Source of the DNA: Pseudonocardia sp. MH-G8
GTDB taxonomy: Bacteria > Actinomycetota > Actinomycetes > Mycobacteriales > Pseudonocardiaceae
Direction: 5' to 3'
Length of the DNA: 64,000 nucleotides
Assembly (NCBI RefSeq): GCF_002262885.1
Contig: NZ_NKYF01000014.1
Coordinates: forward strand, 62,001-126,000
Both the position numbers and the translations under genes were made by a program. The notes below the pieces were generated by a model. That model ran no database searches. It was not told the origin of the DNA and worked only from the letters and a program-made list of their open reading frames with translations. Of this stretch, positions 41,879 through 51,017 are shown piece by piece. Position 1 is the stretch's first letter; each line of letters begins with the position of its first letter.

Positions 41879-43111
41879 TCAGAGCGGCACGTAGGTGTCC
41901 AGCATCGCGTTGCGGAACTTGCCCGTGGGGTCCTGGCGGCGGGCGAGGGCGCTGAAGTCGGCCATCCGCGGCCACAGCGCGGCGACGCGTGCCGGTGCGG
42001 TGCCGAAGACCTTGCCCCAGTGCGGCCGGGTGCGCAGCGGCTCCAGCGCGTTCTCCAGCGCGGCCACGGCGGGCAGCACGGCGGCGGTGTCGGGCACCCA
42101 GGTGAAGTGCAGCGCGGCGGAGTCGCGGCCCTCGGCGGGGGAGAGCCACTGGTCGTCGGCGGCCACGGTGCGGATCTCCGACACCTGCAGCACCGGGGCG
42201 ACCTTCTCGCGGACGGCGTCGACGGCGCGCAGGGCGTCGGGCAGGGCCGCGCGCGGCACGAAGTACTCCGACTGCAGCTCGTCGCCGCTGCTCGGGGTGA
42301 ACGCGAGCCGGAAGTGCGGCAGGCGCTCGTGCCAGGGGCCGGGCTCGCCGAGCTGCGGCGTGCAGTGCCGCGGGTCGACCCCGGGCACCATGTGCACGGG
42401 GGCGGGCGCGCGGGTGGCGCCGAGCAGGCGCACGGCCGGCTCGGGCTCGCCGGAGAGCTGCTTGAGCCACACCTGCTCGAACCCCGCGCCCTTCCATCGG
42501 GTGAGCAGGCTGACGCTGTAGGCCGCGGCGAGGGCCTCCTCGGCGTCGTCGAGGGCCAGGCCTTCGTACACGTACTGCCGGACGTCGAACGTGGGCCGCA
42601 GGTCCAGCGTGAGCGCCGTGACGACGCCGACCGCGCCGAGCGCCACGACGGAGCCCGCGAAGTCGGGGTCACCGCGGCGCACCGTGCGCAGCTCGCCGTC
42701 GGCGCCCACCAGCTCGACGGCCGACACGGCCGTGGCGAGCGACCCGTTGGCCTGCCCCGAGCCGTGCGTGCCCGTGGCGCACGCCCCGGCCACCGCGATG
42801 TGGGGCAGCGAACCCAGGTTGGGCAGCGCGAACCCGGCCTCGTGCAGCTGCGAGGTGATCTCCCCGTAGCGCAGCCCGCCGGAGACGGTGACCGTGGCGG
42901 CATCGCGGTCGATCTCGCACACCGGCGGGAGCCCGGCGAGCGAGACGTGATCACCGGTGGTGTCGGCGATGCGGCTGAACGAGTGCCCGGAGCCCAATGC
43001 CCGCACCCGGTCGCTGCCGGCCACCAGTTCCTGCACCTGGGCGACCGACGTCGGGTGGTGGGTCGCCCGGGAGGAGAAGACGACGTTGCCTGCCCAGTTC
43101 GCGGTGACCAT
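41879..43111 (-). CDS. FAD-linked alditol oxidase (AldO-like)
   Basis: The sequence closely follows Streptomyces AldO: NWAGNVVF at the start, [14 protein letters not shown] with the His (residue 43) that binds FAD covalently, [29 protein letters not shown] and RPHWGKVF. Such enzymes oxidise sugar alcohols with O2, giving H2O2. ATG 43111 is chosen by comparison. It is inverted relative to its neighbours and splits the usual phoH-ybeY pair, so it is an accessory insertion. Confidence 0.88.
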   Translation of the reverse strand: MVTANWAGNVVFSSRATHHPTSVAQVQELVAGSDRVRALGSGHSFSRIADTTGDHVSLAGLPPVCEIDRDAATVTVSGGLRYGEITSQLHEAGFALPNLGSLPHIAVAGACATGTHGSGQANGSLATAVSAVELVGADGELRTVRRGDPDFAGSVVALGAVGVVTALTLDLRPTFDVRQYVYEGLALDDAEEALAAAYSVSLLTRWKGAGFEQVWLKQLSGEPEPAVRLLGATRAPAPVHMVPGVDPRHCTPQLGEPGPWHERLPHFRLAFTPSSGDELQSEYFVPRAALPDALRAVDAVREKVAPVLQVSEIRTVAADDQWLSPAEGRDSAALHFTWVPDTAAVLPAVAALENALEPLRTRPHWGKVFGTAPARVAALWPRMADFSALARRQDPTGKFRNAMLDTYVPL

Positions 43112-43200
43112 GGCCGCGAACCTACCCACCGGGTGTCACGGTCTACTCTGGTCCTGGCGTCAGGTGTGCTGTCGTCGGTGTGAATGAGCAGGGGAAACGC

Positions 43201-43737
43201 GTGTCGATCGAGGTCTGCAACGAGTCCGGCGTACCCGTGGACGAGTCGCTGATCGCCTCCGTGGCGCGCTCGGCGCTCGACGCCATGCGCGTCAACCCCG
43301 CCGCGGAGCTGTCCATCCTCGTCGTGACCGAGGAGGTCATGAGCGAGCTGCACGAGCGCTGGATGGACGAGCCGGGCCCCACCGACGTCCTGTCGTTCCC
43401 GATGGACGAGCTGGCCGAGGAGTCGCGGCGTCCGGACGCGCCCGAGACCGGTCCGGCGCTGCTGGGCGACATCGTGCTCTGCCCCGAGTTCGCCAAGGCG
43501 CAGGCGCGCAAGGCGGGCCACGGCCTCGCCGACGAGCTGCACCTGCTCACGGTGCACGGCGTGCTGCACCTGCTGGGCTACGACCACGCAGAGCCCGACG
43601 CGGAGCGGGAGATGTTCGCGCTCCAGAACAAGCTGCTCGCCGACTGGCGCACCGCACGCCGGGAGGCGGCGGCCCGGGCGGCGCAGCAGCGCAGCGACGC
43701 CGCCGTGCTCGGCACGGCCGGGCTCGAGGACGGCTGA
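43201..43737 (+). CDS. ybeY: Endoribonuclease YbeY
   Basis: YbeY is a zinc-dependent RNase for 16S rRNA maturation. The zinc motif is [11 protein letters not shown] (H3xH5xH), and DVLSFPMDE is the other conserved block. GTG 43201 follows GGGG seven bases upstream. It is followed after three bases by the CBS-domain gene, as in other actinobacteria. Confidence 0.94.
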   Translation: MSIEVCNESGVPVDESLIASVARSALDAMRVNPAAELSILVVTEEVMSELHERWMDEPGPTDVLSFPMDELAEESRRPDAPETGPALLGDIVLCPEFAKAQARKAGHGLADELHLLTVHGVLHLLGYDHAEPDAEREMFALQNKLLADWRTARREAAARAAQQRSDAAVLGTAGLEDG

Positions 43738-43740
43738 ACC

Positions 43741-45174
43741 GTGTCCTCCGCATTGTCGGGCACCATCCCGCTGATCGTCATCGCGGTCCTGCTGGTGCCG
43801 CTGGCCGGGCTGTTCGCCGCCGCCGACGCCGCCCTGAACTCGGTGTCGCGCGCCCGGGTCGACGCGCTGGTCCGCGCCGGCCGGCCGGGGGCGCGCGCGC
43901 TCGCCACGGTGGCCGCCGACCGGCCGCGCCACGTCAACCTGCTCCTGCTGCTGCGGCTGGCCGCGGAGACGGCCGCCACCGTGCTGCTGGCGATCGCGCT
44001 CATCCAGATCTTCGATCGCGATTGGGCCGGCGGCCTCACGGCGGGCGCGATCATGCTGGTGGTCAGCTACGTGCTCATCGGGGTGGGTCCGCGCACCCTC
44101 GGCCGCCAGCACCCCTACCGCGTCGGCATGCTCGTCGCGGCCCCGGTGCGGGCGCTCGCCATCCTGCTCGGCCCGCTCACCGAGCTGCTGATCCTGGTCG
44201 GCAACGCGATCACCCCGGGCCAGGGCTTCCGGCAGGGCCCGTTCTCCTCCGAGGTCGAGCTGCGCGAGCTCGTCGACATGGCCAGCACCAGCGGCGTCGT
44301 CGACGAGGACGAGCGGCAGATGATCCACTCGGTCTTCGAGCTGGGCGACACCCTGGTGCGCGGCGTGATGGTGCCGCGCCCGGACGTCGTGTGGACCGAC
44401 CGGGGCACACCCGTCGACAAGGTGCTGCGCCTGGCGCTGAAGAGCGGCTACTCCCGCATCCCGGTGCTCGGCGAGAACATCGACGACATCATCGGCGTGG
44501 CCTACCTCAAGGACCTCGTCCGCGCGCAGGTCGAGACGCCCGAGGCCCCGCTCGTCGAGGTGATGCGCCCCGCGGTGCTGGTGCCCGACACCAAGCGCGT
44601 GGACGAGCTGCTCAAGGAGATGCAGGCCGACCGCAACCACCTGGCGATCGTGGTGGACGAGTACGGCGGCACCGCGGGCGTGGCGACGATCGAGGACATC
44701 CTCGAGGAGATCGTCGGCGAGATCACCGACGAGTACGACTCCGGGGAGGTGCCCGACGTCGAGGAGCTCGACGGCGGGCGGCTCCGGCTCTCCGCACGGC
44801 TGCCGGTCAGCGACCTCGCGGAGCTGTTCGGCGGGCCGGACGGCGAGAACGGCCGGGAGGACGACCTCGCCGAGGTGCTGGAGGCCGCCGACGTCGACAC
44901 CGTCGGCGGCCTGCTCGCCCAGCAGCTCGGCCGGGTGCCGCTGCCGGGTGCGGAGGCCGAGGTCGCGGGCCTGCGGATGCTGGCCGAGGGCGGCAAGGAC
45001 GCCCGCGGCCGCGTGCGGATCAACACGGTGCTGGTGGAGCCCGTCGAACCGGCCGTCTCGGACGAGGCGCCGGTCGAGCGGGCCGACCAGCGGGAGGAGA
45101 GCGCGGAGCGCCTCACGGGGCCCGCGAGCTCGCCGAAGCGAAGCGGAGGCAGTGACCATGTCCGTTCCGGCTGA
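43741..45174 (+). CDS. CNNM/CorC-type membrane protein with CBS domains
   Basis: Three to four N-terminal hydrophobic segments form the DUF21/CNNM domain. A CBS pair follows (MVPRPDVVWTD...YSRIPVLGENIDDIIGVAYLKDL), with VVDEYGGTAGVATIEDILEEI, and a C-terminal CorC/HlyC domain. Family members take part in Mg2+ or Co2+ efflux. It sits in the ybeY-era row. The acidic tail continues into the next gene's start. Confidence 0.9.
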   Translation: MSSALSGTIPLIVIAVLLVPLAGLFAAADAALNSVSRARVDALVRAGRPGARALATVAADRPRHVNLLLLLRLAAETAATVLLAIALIQIFDRDWAGGLTAGAIMLVVSYVLIGVGPRTLGRQHPYRVGMLVAAPVRALAILLGPLTELLILVGNAITPGQGFRQGPFSSEVELRELVDMASTSGVVDEDERQMIHSVFELGDTLVRGVMVPRPDVVWTDRGTPVDKVLRLALKSGYSRIPVLGENIDDIIGVAYLKDLVRAQVETPEAPLVEVMRPAVLVPDTKRVDELLKEMQADRNHLAIVVDEYGGTAGVATIEDILEEIVGEITDEYDSGEVPDVEELDGGRLRLSARLPVSDLAELFGGPDGENGREDDLAEVLEAADVDTVGGLLAQQLGRVPLPGAEAEVAGLRMLAEGGKDARGRVRINTVLVEPVEPAVSDEAPVERADQREESAERLTGPASSPKRSGGSDHVRSG

Positions 45175-45526
45175 GCCCGAGGGGCTCGACCCCGAGAACG
45201 CCAAGCTCGTCACGTTGGCGCGGTCGGCGCGCGCCCGCACCGGCGCGGCCGAGGGCGCCGCGGTGCGCGACGCCGACGGTCGCACGTACGCCGCCGCCTC
45301 CGTCGCGTTGCCGTCGTTGCAGCTCACAGCCCTGCAGGCGGCCGTGGCGGCCGCCGTGTCCAGCGGGGCGCCCGGGTTCGAGGCGGCCGCCGTGGTCACC
45401 GACGCCGCGATGATCGACAGCGGCTCGCTCAACGCGGTGTTCGACCTCGCGCCCGCCGCCCCCGTCCTCCGCGCCGACACCTCGGGCGCCGTCGTCCAGA
45501 TCCACACCTCGGAGACCGCTTCATGA
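45158..45526 (+). CDS. Degenerate cytidine-deaminase-like protein (Rv2365c-like position)
   Basis: The 122-residue product has the layout of a cytidine deaminase (ENAKLVTLARSARARTGAAEGAAVRDADGRTYAAASV then LQLTALQAAVAAAVSSGA). The catalytic HAE and PCxxC zinc motifs are absent; TALQAAV stands where HAE would be. It cannot use the normal mechanism. A gene of unknown function occupies the same place before era in M. tuberculosis. The start overlaps the upstream gene by 17 bases and the stop overlaps lhgO. Confidence 0.72.
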   Translation: MSVPAEPEGLDPENAKLVTLARSARARTGAAEGAAVRDADGRTYAAASVALPSLQLTALQAAVAAAVSSGAPGFEAAAVVTDAAMIDSGSLNAVFDLAPAAPVLRADTSGAVVQIHTSETAS

Positions 45527-46788
45527 CCTCCAGCTCCCCCTCGTCCAGCACCCCGTCCTTCGACGTCGTCGTGGTCGGCGGCGGCATCGTCGGCCTCGCC
45601 ACCGCGCACGCCGTGGCCCGCACCGGCCGTTCGGTGGCCGTCGTCGAGCGCGAGCCGCGCCTCGCCTCGCACCAGACCGGCAACAACTCCAACGTCATCC
45701 ACTCCGGGCTGTACTACGCGCCGGGCGGCTACAAGGCCCGCCTCGCGGTGGCCGGGTGCGCCGAGACGATCGCGTTCTGCCGCGAGCACGACCTCCCGCA
45801 CGAGCGCACCGGCAAGCTGGTCGTGGCCACCGAGACCGATGAGCTCCCGCGGATGGCGGAGCTCAAGCGCCGCGGTGACGCCAACGGCGTGGAGAACCAC
45901 GAGCTGGACCAGGCCGGCATGCGCGAGCACGAGCCGCACGTGCGCGGCATCGCGGCCCTCTACGTGCCCTCCACCGGGGTCACCGACTACCGGGCGGTCG
46001 CGGAGAAGATCGGCGAGCTCGTGGGCAAGGAGGGTGGGGAGATCCACCTGGGCCGGGCGGTGCGCCAGATCCTGCCGCGCGCGTCCGACGTCGTGGTGCG
46101 CACCGACGACGGTGAGCTGCTCGGGAAGCAGGTCGTCGTGTGCGCGGGCCTGCGCTGCGACGAGGTCGCCAAGGCGGCCGGCGTCGATCCCGGCGTGCGG
46201 ATCATCCCGTTCCGCGGGGAGTACTCCGGCTTCAGCAACCGCGCCGCCGAGATGGTCAAGGGCCTGATCTACCCGGTGCCCGACCCGGCGTTCCCGTTCC
46301 TGGGGGTGCACGCCACCCGCGGCGTCGACGGGAGCGTGCACGCCGGTCCGAACGCGGTGCTCGCGCTCGCGCGCGAGGGCTACTCGTGGGGCACGATCAA
46401 GCCCAAGGAGTTCCTGGCCACGATCACCTACCCGGGCATGCTCAAGGTCGCGCAGAAGCACTGGAAGTACGGCTTCGGCGAGATGCACCGGTCGCTGTCG
46501 CGGGGTGCGATGGTGAAGCAGATCCAGCGGATGCTGCCCGACGTGCGCGCGGAGGACCTGCATCCGGCCGGCGCCGGTGTGCGTGCGCAGGCGGTGAAGG
46601 CCGACGGCACGCTCGTCGACGACTTCCTGTTCGTCGAGCAGTCCGGTTCCGGTGGCCTGGGCGCCCCCGGCTCCGTGCTGCACGTGCTGAACGCCCCGTC
46701 TCCCGCGGCCACCGCGGCGCTGCCGATCGGCCGGGAGATCGTGGAGAAGCTGACCGGCGAGAAGCTCGCCCCGTTGACGGCGTCGTGA
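45523..46788 (+). CDS. lhgO: L-2-hydroxyglutarate oxidase
   Basis: FDVVVVGGGIVGLATAHAVA is the FAD dinucleotide fold, SHQTGNNSNVIHSGLYYAPG and HATRGVDGSVHAGPNAVLA are LhgO signatures. The enzyme oxidises L-2-hydroxyglutarate to 2-oxoglutarate. The ATG overlaps the upstream stop (ATGA) and its stop overlaps the era GTG, so it is fully built into this operon. Confidence 0.92.
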   Translation: MTSSSPSSSTPSFDVVVVGGGIVGLATAHAVARTGRSVAVVEREPRLASHQTGNNSNVIHSGLYYAPGGYKARLAVAGCAETIAFCREHDLPHERTGKLVVATETDELPRMAELKRRGDANGVENHELDQAGMREHEPHVRGIAALYVPSTGVTDYRAVAEKIGELVGKEGGEIHLGRAVRQILPRASDVVVRTDDGELLGKQVVVCAGLRCDEVAKAAGVDPGVRIIPFRGEYSGFSNRAAEMVKGLIYPVPDPAFPFLGVHATRGVDGSVHAGPNAVLALAREGYSWGTIKPKEFLATITYPGMLKVAQKHWKYGFGEMHRSLSRGAMVKQIQRMLPDVRAEDLHPAGAGVRAQAVKADGTLVDDFLFVEQSGSGGLGAPGSVLHVLNAPSPAATAALPIGREIVEKLTGEKLAPLTAS

Positions 46789-47714
46789 CCGGGTTCGCGT
46801 CCGTCCCGGAGGGCTTCCGGTCCGGGTTCGCCTGCTTCGTGGGCCGGCCCAACGCGGGCAAGTCCACGCTGACCAACGCCCTCATCGGCCAGAAGATCGC
46901 GATCACCTCCAGCCGGCCGCAGACCACGCGGCACGCGATCCGCGGGATCGTGCACCGGCCGGACGCGCAGCTCGTCGTCGTCGACACGCCGGGCCTGCAC
47001 AAGCCGCGCACGCTGCTCGGCAGCCGGCTCAACGACGTGGTCCGCGAGACCTGGGCCGAGGTCGACGTGATCGGCTTCTGCGTGCCGGCCGACCAGCCGG
47101 TGGGCCGCGGCGACGAGTTCATCGTCAACGAGCTGCGCTCGGTGGCCCACCGCACGCCGGTGCTGGGCGTGGTCACGAAGACCGACAAGGCGCGGCCCGA
47201 GCAGATCGCCGAGCGGCTCACCCAGCTCAGCGCGCTCATGGAGTTCGCAGAGGTCGTGCCCTGCTCGGCCGTCAACGGGTTCCAGGTCGACGTGCTCGCC
47301 GACCTGCTCGTGGCCCGGCTGCCGGAGGGCCCGCCGCTCTACCCGGACGGCGAGCTCACCGACGAGCCGGAGGAGACGCTCGTGGCGGAGCTGATCCGCG
47401 AGGCGGCGCTGGAGGGCGTGCGCGACGAGCTGCCGCACTCGATCGCCGTGGTGATCGAGGAGATGGCTCCCCGCGAGGGCCGCCACCCGAAGGCCGAGCC
47501 GATGCTCAACATCATGGCCAACATCTACGTCGAACGCTCCAGCCAGAAGGGCATCGTGATCGGCAAGGGCGGGGAGCGGCTGCGCCAGGTGGGCGGCGAC
47601 TCGCGTAGGCAGATCGAGGCCCTACTGGGCACGAAGGTCTTCCTGGACCTGCACGTGAAGATCGCAAAAGACTGGCAACGCGACCCGAGACAACTGCGCA
47701 AACTGGGCTTCTGA
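46785..47714 (+). CDS. era: GTPase Era
   Basis: Era binds 16S rRNA and helps 30S assembly. GRPNAGKST is the P-loop, DTPGLHKPR the G3 region, TKTD the G4 region, and GIVIGKGGERLRQVG the KH domain. The GTG overlaps the lhgO stop as GTGA; 309 residues is the normal size. A 49-base hairpin follows the stop. Confidence 0.96.
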   Translation: MTGFASVPEGFRSGFACFVGRPNAGKSTLTNALIGQKIAITSSRPQTTRHAIRGIVHRPDAQLVVVDTPGLHKPRTLLGSRLNDVVRETWAEVDVIGFCVPADQPVGRGDEFIVNELRSVAHRTPVLGVVTKTDKARPEQIAERLTQLSALMEFAEVVPCSAVNGFQVDVLADLLVARLPEGPPLYPDGELTDEPEETLVAELIREAALEGVRDELPHSIAVVIEEMAPREGRHPKAEPMLNIMANIYVERSSQKGIVIGKGGERLRQVGGDSRRQIEALLGTKVFLDLHVKIAKDWQRDPRQLRKLGF

Positions 47715-47727
47715 GGGCCCCATCCCG

Positions 47728-47776
47728 AACGAACGGCACTTTCGTCGGCTAGGTAGCGACGGAAGTGCCGTTCGTT
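47728..47776. repeat. Palindromic repeat, GTGCCGTTCG family, copy 2
   Basis: AACGAACGGCACTTTCGTCG (47728-47747) pairs with CGACGGAAGTGCCGTTCGTT (47757-47776) except for one T/G pair. The loop contains CTAGGTAG. It stands between the convergent era and P450 genes and probably ends both transcripts. Confidence 0.75.
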
Positions 47777-47790
47777 GCGGGGCGGCGTTC

Positions 47791-48969
47791 TCAGAGCGTG
47801 ACCGGGAGGTCTGCCAGGCGCCAGGTGCCGCCGTCCGGGGCCCGCTGCGCCGGGCCTGCCGGCGCCAGTTCCGGGAAGCGTTCCAGCAGGGCGGTGAGGG
47901 CTACCTGCGTCTGCACCCGGGCGAGGCCTGCGCCGAGGCAGAAGTGCGCCCCGTGGGCGAAGCCGAGGTGCCCGGCCGGGCCTGGGGTGCGGCGCAGGTC
48001 CAGCACGTCCGGGTCGGCGAACACGCGCGGGTCGCGGTTCGCCGCGGCGATCGCGACGGTCACCGGTTCGCCCGCGGGGATCCGCGTGCCGCCGACCTCC
48101 ACGTCCTCGGAGGGGAACCGGGGGACCGTCAGCAACTGTGGGCCGCACCAGCGCATCAGCTCCTCGACGGCCCCGGGTGCGAGGGTGGGGTCGACGCGTA
48201 GCGCGGCGAGCTGGTCGGGGTGGGCCAGCAGCGCCTCCACGGCGTTGGCGACGAGGTTGGCCGGGGTCTGGCCGCCCAGCACCAGCTGCCACACGAGCGA
48301 CACGAGCTCGGTGTCCGACAGCCGGTCGCCGTCCTCGGCCTGCGCCCGGACCAGCTCGGAGATCAGGTCGTCCCCGGGCTCGGCGCGCCGGGCCGCGACG
48401 GCCGCGATCGCACCGTCCACGATGCCGGGCACGGCCTCGGCGAACGCGGGACCGTTGCCGGCCGCGATGACCGCGCCGAACTCCCGCCAACGGGGCCGGC
48501 CGGCCTCCGGGACACCGACCAGCTCGCAGATCACCTCGATCGGTAGCGGCCGGGCGACGGTGGTGACCAGGTCCACCGGCCCGGCGGCGGCCTTCTGCTC
48601 CAGGTCGTCGAGCAGGGAGTGGACGATCCGCCCGATCCGCGGCCGGAGCGTGGCCGCGCGTCGGGCGGTGAACGCGGGCGCCACGAGCTTCCGCAGCCGC
48701 GTGTGCTCCGGCCCCTCCATCTCGCCCATCGAGCGCAGGTAGGGCCGGCAGCGCTCGGGGATGTCGGGACGCAGCGCGTAGCTGTCGGGCCCGAGTGCGA
48801 ACCGCGGGTCGGTGAGCACCGCCCGGGCCTCGGTGTGGCGGGTGACGGCCCACATCGGGAACCCGGGCACGAGCAGCCGCGCGACGGGGCCTGCTTCCCG
48901 GGCGCGGTCGTAGGCGGGGAACGGGTCGTGCAGCACGACGGGGTCGGCGAGGTCGATCTCGGGCAGCAT
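47791..48969 (-). CDS. Cytochrome P450
   Basis: The 392-residue bacterial P450 has the heme motif FAHGAHFCLGAGLAR (ligand Cys344), ExxR at Glu270-Arg273, and the I-helix LVLGGQTPANL. In the I-helix, Gln234 replaces the usual acidic residue before Thr, which may change O2 activation. No ferredoxin gene is adjacent. It is divergent from a TetR protein with a palindrome between, so that protein probably controls it. Confidence 0.9.
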   Translation of the reverse strand: MLPEIDLADPVVLHDPFPAYDRAREAGPVARLLVPGFPMWAVTRHTEARAVLTDPRFALGPDSYALRPDIPERCRPYLRSMGEMEGPEHTRLRKLVAPAFTARRAATLRPRIGRIVHSLLDDLEQKAAAGPVDLVTTVARPLPIEVICELVGVPEAGRPRWREFGAVIAAGNGPAFAEAVPGIVDGAIAAVAARRAEPGDDLISELVRAQAEDGDRLSDTELVSLVWQLVLGGQTPANLVANAVEALLAHPDQLAALRVDPTLAPGAVEELMRWCGPQLLTVPRFPSEDVEVGGTRIPAGEPVTVAIAAANRDPRVFADPDVLDLRRTPGPAGHLGFAHGAHFCLGAGLARVQTQVALTALLERFPELAPAGPAQRAPDGGTWRLADLPVTL

Positions 48970-48996
48970 GGCGCGATCCCTTTCAGATGTTCATAA

Positions 48997-49015
48997 CAGA
49001 TGGTCACATCATCTG
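48997..49015. promoter_or_regulatory. Operator candidate between P450 and TetR genes
   Basis: CAGATG (48997-49002) and CATCTG (49010-49015) are inverted arms seven bases apart in the divergent promoter, in unusually AT-rich sequence. A second CAGATG starts at 48984. Confidence 0.45.
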
Positions 49016-49069
49016 GATGGTGACGGTATCGTCCGTCCGGCGTGAAGGGCAAGGCGGGGGAGGTCACCG

Positions 49070-50131
49070 ATGGCGCGGCGGACGAGAGCCGAGATGCAGG
49101 AGCACAACCGTGCCCGGGTGCTGGCCGCCGCCCGCCAGGAGTTCGCCGAGCGCGGCTTCCGGGACGCGAAGATCGACGTGATCGCCGAGGCCGCCGAGCT
49201 CACGCGCGGGGCCGTCTACTCCAACTTCCCGGGCAAACGCGCCCTGTTCTTCGCGGTGCTGGCCGACCTGTCCGAGCGCGCGCCGGCCTCGTCCCCGGCC
49301 GAGGCCGCGACCGTGCGGGCCGCGCTGGGCGCGTTCGCGCGGGCCCGGCTCGCCCGGCTCCCGCTCGTCGCCGAGGTCGACGGCGTGGACCGGCTGGGCG
49401 CCGACCTCGTGTCGGAGGTGCTCGCCGACGAGCGGACGCGCGAGCCGTACGCGCAGCTGACGGAGCTGGCCGCGGTACTGCTGGGCCTCGCGCTCGAAGG
49501 GCTGGAGCCGGGGGCGCGCCGGGTCCGCGTCGCCCGGGCGGCGCTGACGGCCCTGCACGGAGCTGGGCAGCTCGCCGTGGTCGCGCCCGGCTTCGCCGAC
49601 CCGTTCGACCTCACGGCCGTCTGCGCGCAGCTCGCCGACCTGGACCTGGACGACACCTGGGCGCCCCCGCACCTGCCCTACGCCGCGAAGGCGCGTCCCG
49701 ACGACGTGCCGTGGGCGCCGCCTGCCGCCACCGACGCGCTGCGCGGCGCTCCAGCCGATCTCGCCGCAGACGGTGTGGTGACCGTCCTCGGCCTGCACCG
49801 GGCTGCGGCCGTCGAGGAGGCGGTGCGGGCCGCGCCGCGGGGCGCCGCCGTCACCGCCGTGCTGGTCAGCAGCGAACCCGCGGAGCTGCTGCCGCTCGCC
49901 CGGCTCGTGATCGCCGAACTGTGCCGCGACCTGCGCGCCGCCGTGCCCGTCGCCGCCTGGCCGCGGTTGCAGGTCGTCGTCGACCCGACCGGCGCGGTGG
50001 CCGCCGCGGCGGGGGAGCGCGCGGTCAGCGACGGCACCGAGGCTGCGGTGCGCGTGGCGGGCGGGCGGGTCGTCGCCCGGGCCGACGGGCGGGGCGCCTG
50101 CCACTCCGTGGCGACGGGCGCCGCGCCGTGA
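49070..50131 (+). CDS. TetR-family regulator with extra C-terminal domain
   Basis: The N-terminus is a TetR helix-turn-helix (RARVLAAARQEFAERGFRDAK and ELTRGAVYSNFPGKRALF). At 353 residues it is about 150 longer than usual. The added part (about 190-350) has alternating strands and helices, with GVVTVLGLHRAAAVEEAV, RLQVVVDPTGAVAAAAG and AAVRVAGGRVVARADGRG. That resembles the end of a redoxin/AhpC-like fold but lacks a clear catalytic CxxC. ATG 49070 has GGGGGAGG upstream. Confidence 0.75.
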   Translation: MARRTRAEMQEHNRARVLAAARQEFAERGFRDAKIDVIAEAAELTRGAVYSNFPGKRALFFAVLADLSERAPASSPAEAATVRAALGAFARARLARLPLVAEVDGVDRLGADLVSEVLADERTREPYAQLTELAAVLLGLALEGLEPGARRVRVARAALTALHGAGQLAVVAPGFADPFDLTAVCAQLADLDLDDTWAPPHLPYAAKARPDDVPWAPPAATDALRGAPADLAADGVVTVLGLHRAAAVEEAVRAAPRGAAVTAVLVSSEPAELLPLARLVIAELCRDLRAAVPVAAWPRLQVVVDPTGAVAAAAGERAVSDGTEAAVRVAGGRVVARADGRGACHSVATGAAP

Positions 50132-50153
50132 CCCGGACCGCGACACTGCGCCG

Positions 50154-50159
50154 TAGGCT
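50154..50159 (+). promoter_or_regulatory. -10 element upstream of recO (leaderless uORF)
   Basis: TAGGCT ends six bases before GTG 50166, the start of a short ORF coupled to recO. Confidence 0.45.
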
Positions 50160-50165
50160 GCGCGG

Positions 50166-50246
50166 GTGAGCGAGCGTCAGCGAGCGAACCATCGGCACAG
50201 CGCCCGCGCGAAGCGCCGACCTCGCGTCAGCGAGGGCGTGCGGTGA
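50166..50246 (+). CDS. 26-codon upstream ORF coupled to recO
   Basis: The frame starts VSERQRANHRHSARAKRR and ends VSEGVR, very basic. Its TGA overlaps the recO GTG as GTGA. A -10 six bases upstream makes it a leaderless frame. The DNA is built from GCGAGCG and GTCAGCGAG repeats. It may be a translational leader for recO or a decayed coding repeat. Confidence 0.4.
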   Translation: MSERQRANHRHSARAKRRPRVSEGVR

Positions 50247-51013
50247 GCCTCTACCGCGACACCGGGCTGGTGCTGCGGGTACAGAAGCTCGGCGAGGCCG
50301 ACCGCATCGTCACGCTGCTCACCCGCCGCCGCGGGAAGGTGCGTGCCGTGGCCAAGGGGGTGCGGCGCACGCGGTCGCGCTGGGGTGCCCGGCTGGAGCC
50401 GTTCAACCACGTCGACGTGCAGTGCTACACGGGCAGGTCGTTGGACATCATCACCCAGGCCGAGACCGTCGACGCCTTCGGCGCCGGAATCCTCGGCGAC
50501 TACCCCCGCTACACGTCCGGTTGCGCGATCCTGGAGACCGCCGACCGGCTCGTCTCCGAGGAGGGCGAGCCCGCGCTGCGCGTCTACCTGCTGCTGGTCG
50601 GCGCGATCCGAGCCCTGGCCGACGGAGAGCGCGACGCCTCGCTCGTGCTGGACGCGTTCCTGCTGCGCGCGATGACCCACGCAGGCTGGGCGCCCGCGAT
50701 CAGCGAGTGCGCGCGCTGCGCCGAGCCCGGCCCGCACCCGGCGTTCAACATCGCCGCCGGGGGAGCCGTGTGCCCGCGCTGCCGCCCGCCGGGATCGGTG
50801 GTGCCGTCCCGGGAGACGTTCGCGCTGCTCGACGCCCTGCTGCACGGGGACTGGGAGACCGCCGACGCCGCCGTTCCCGCCACCCGCCGCGACACCAGCG
50901 GCCTGGTGGCGGCGCACCTGCAGTGGCACCTGGAGCGGCAGCTGCGGTCCCTGCCGCTGGTGGAACGCCGGGCTACCGTCGACCGCGCGCACTCACCCCC
51001 GGCGCCGAGCTGA
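50243..51013 (+). CDS. recO: DNA repair protein RecO
   Basis: The 256-residue protein starts YRDTGLVLRVQKLGEADRIVTLLTRRRGKVRAVAKGVRR, the RecO OB-fold. A zinc-type site with CARC and CPRC lies in the C-terminal half. RecO loads RecA with RecR in gap repair. Its place between era and uppS agrees with mycobacteria, though P450/TetR and DedA/two-component genes intervene. Confidence 0.93.
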   Translation: MSLYRDTGLVLRVQKLGEADRIVTLLTRRRGKVRAVAKGVRRTRSRWGARLEPFNHVDVQCYTGRSLDIITQAETVDAFGAGILGDYPRYTSGCAILETADRLVSEEGEPALRVYLLLVGAIRALADGERDASLVLDAFLLRAMTHAGWAPAISECARCAEPGPHPAFNIAAGGAVCPRCRPPGSVVPSRETFALLDALLHGDWETADAAVPATRRDTSGLVAAHLQWHLERQLRSLPLVERRATVDRAHSPPAPS

Positions 51014-51017
51014 GCGG

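Noticed and set aside
41539-46683. A 1714-codon open frame on the minus strand across ybeY, corC and lhgO
   Set aside because: It is a GC-rich shadow. The plus-strand genes have clear families and motifs; the long frame has repetitive Arg/Pro/Gly composition and no domain.
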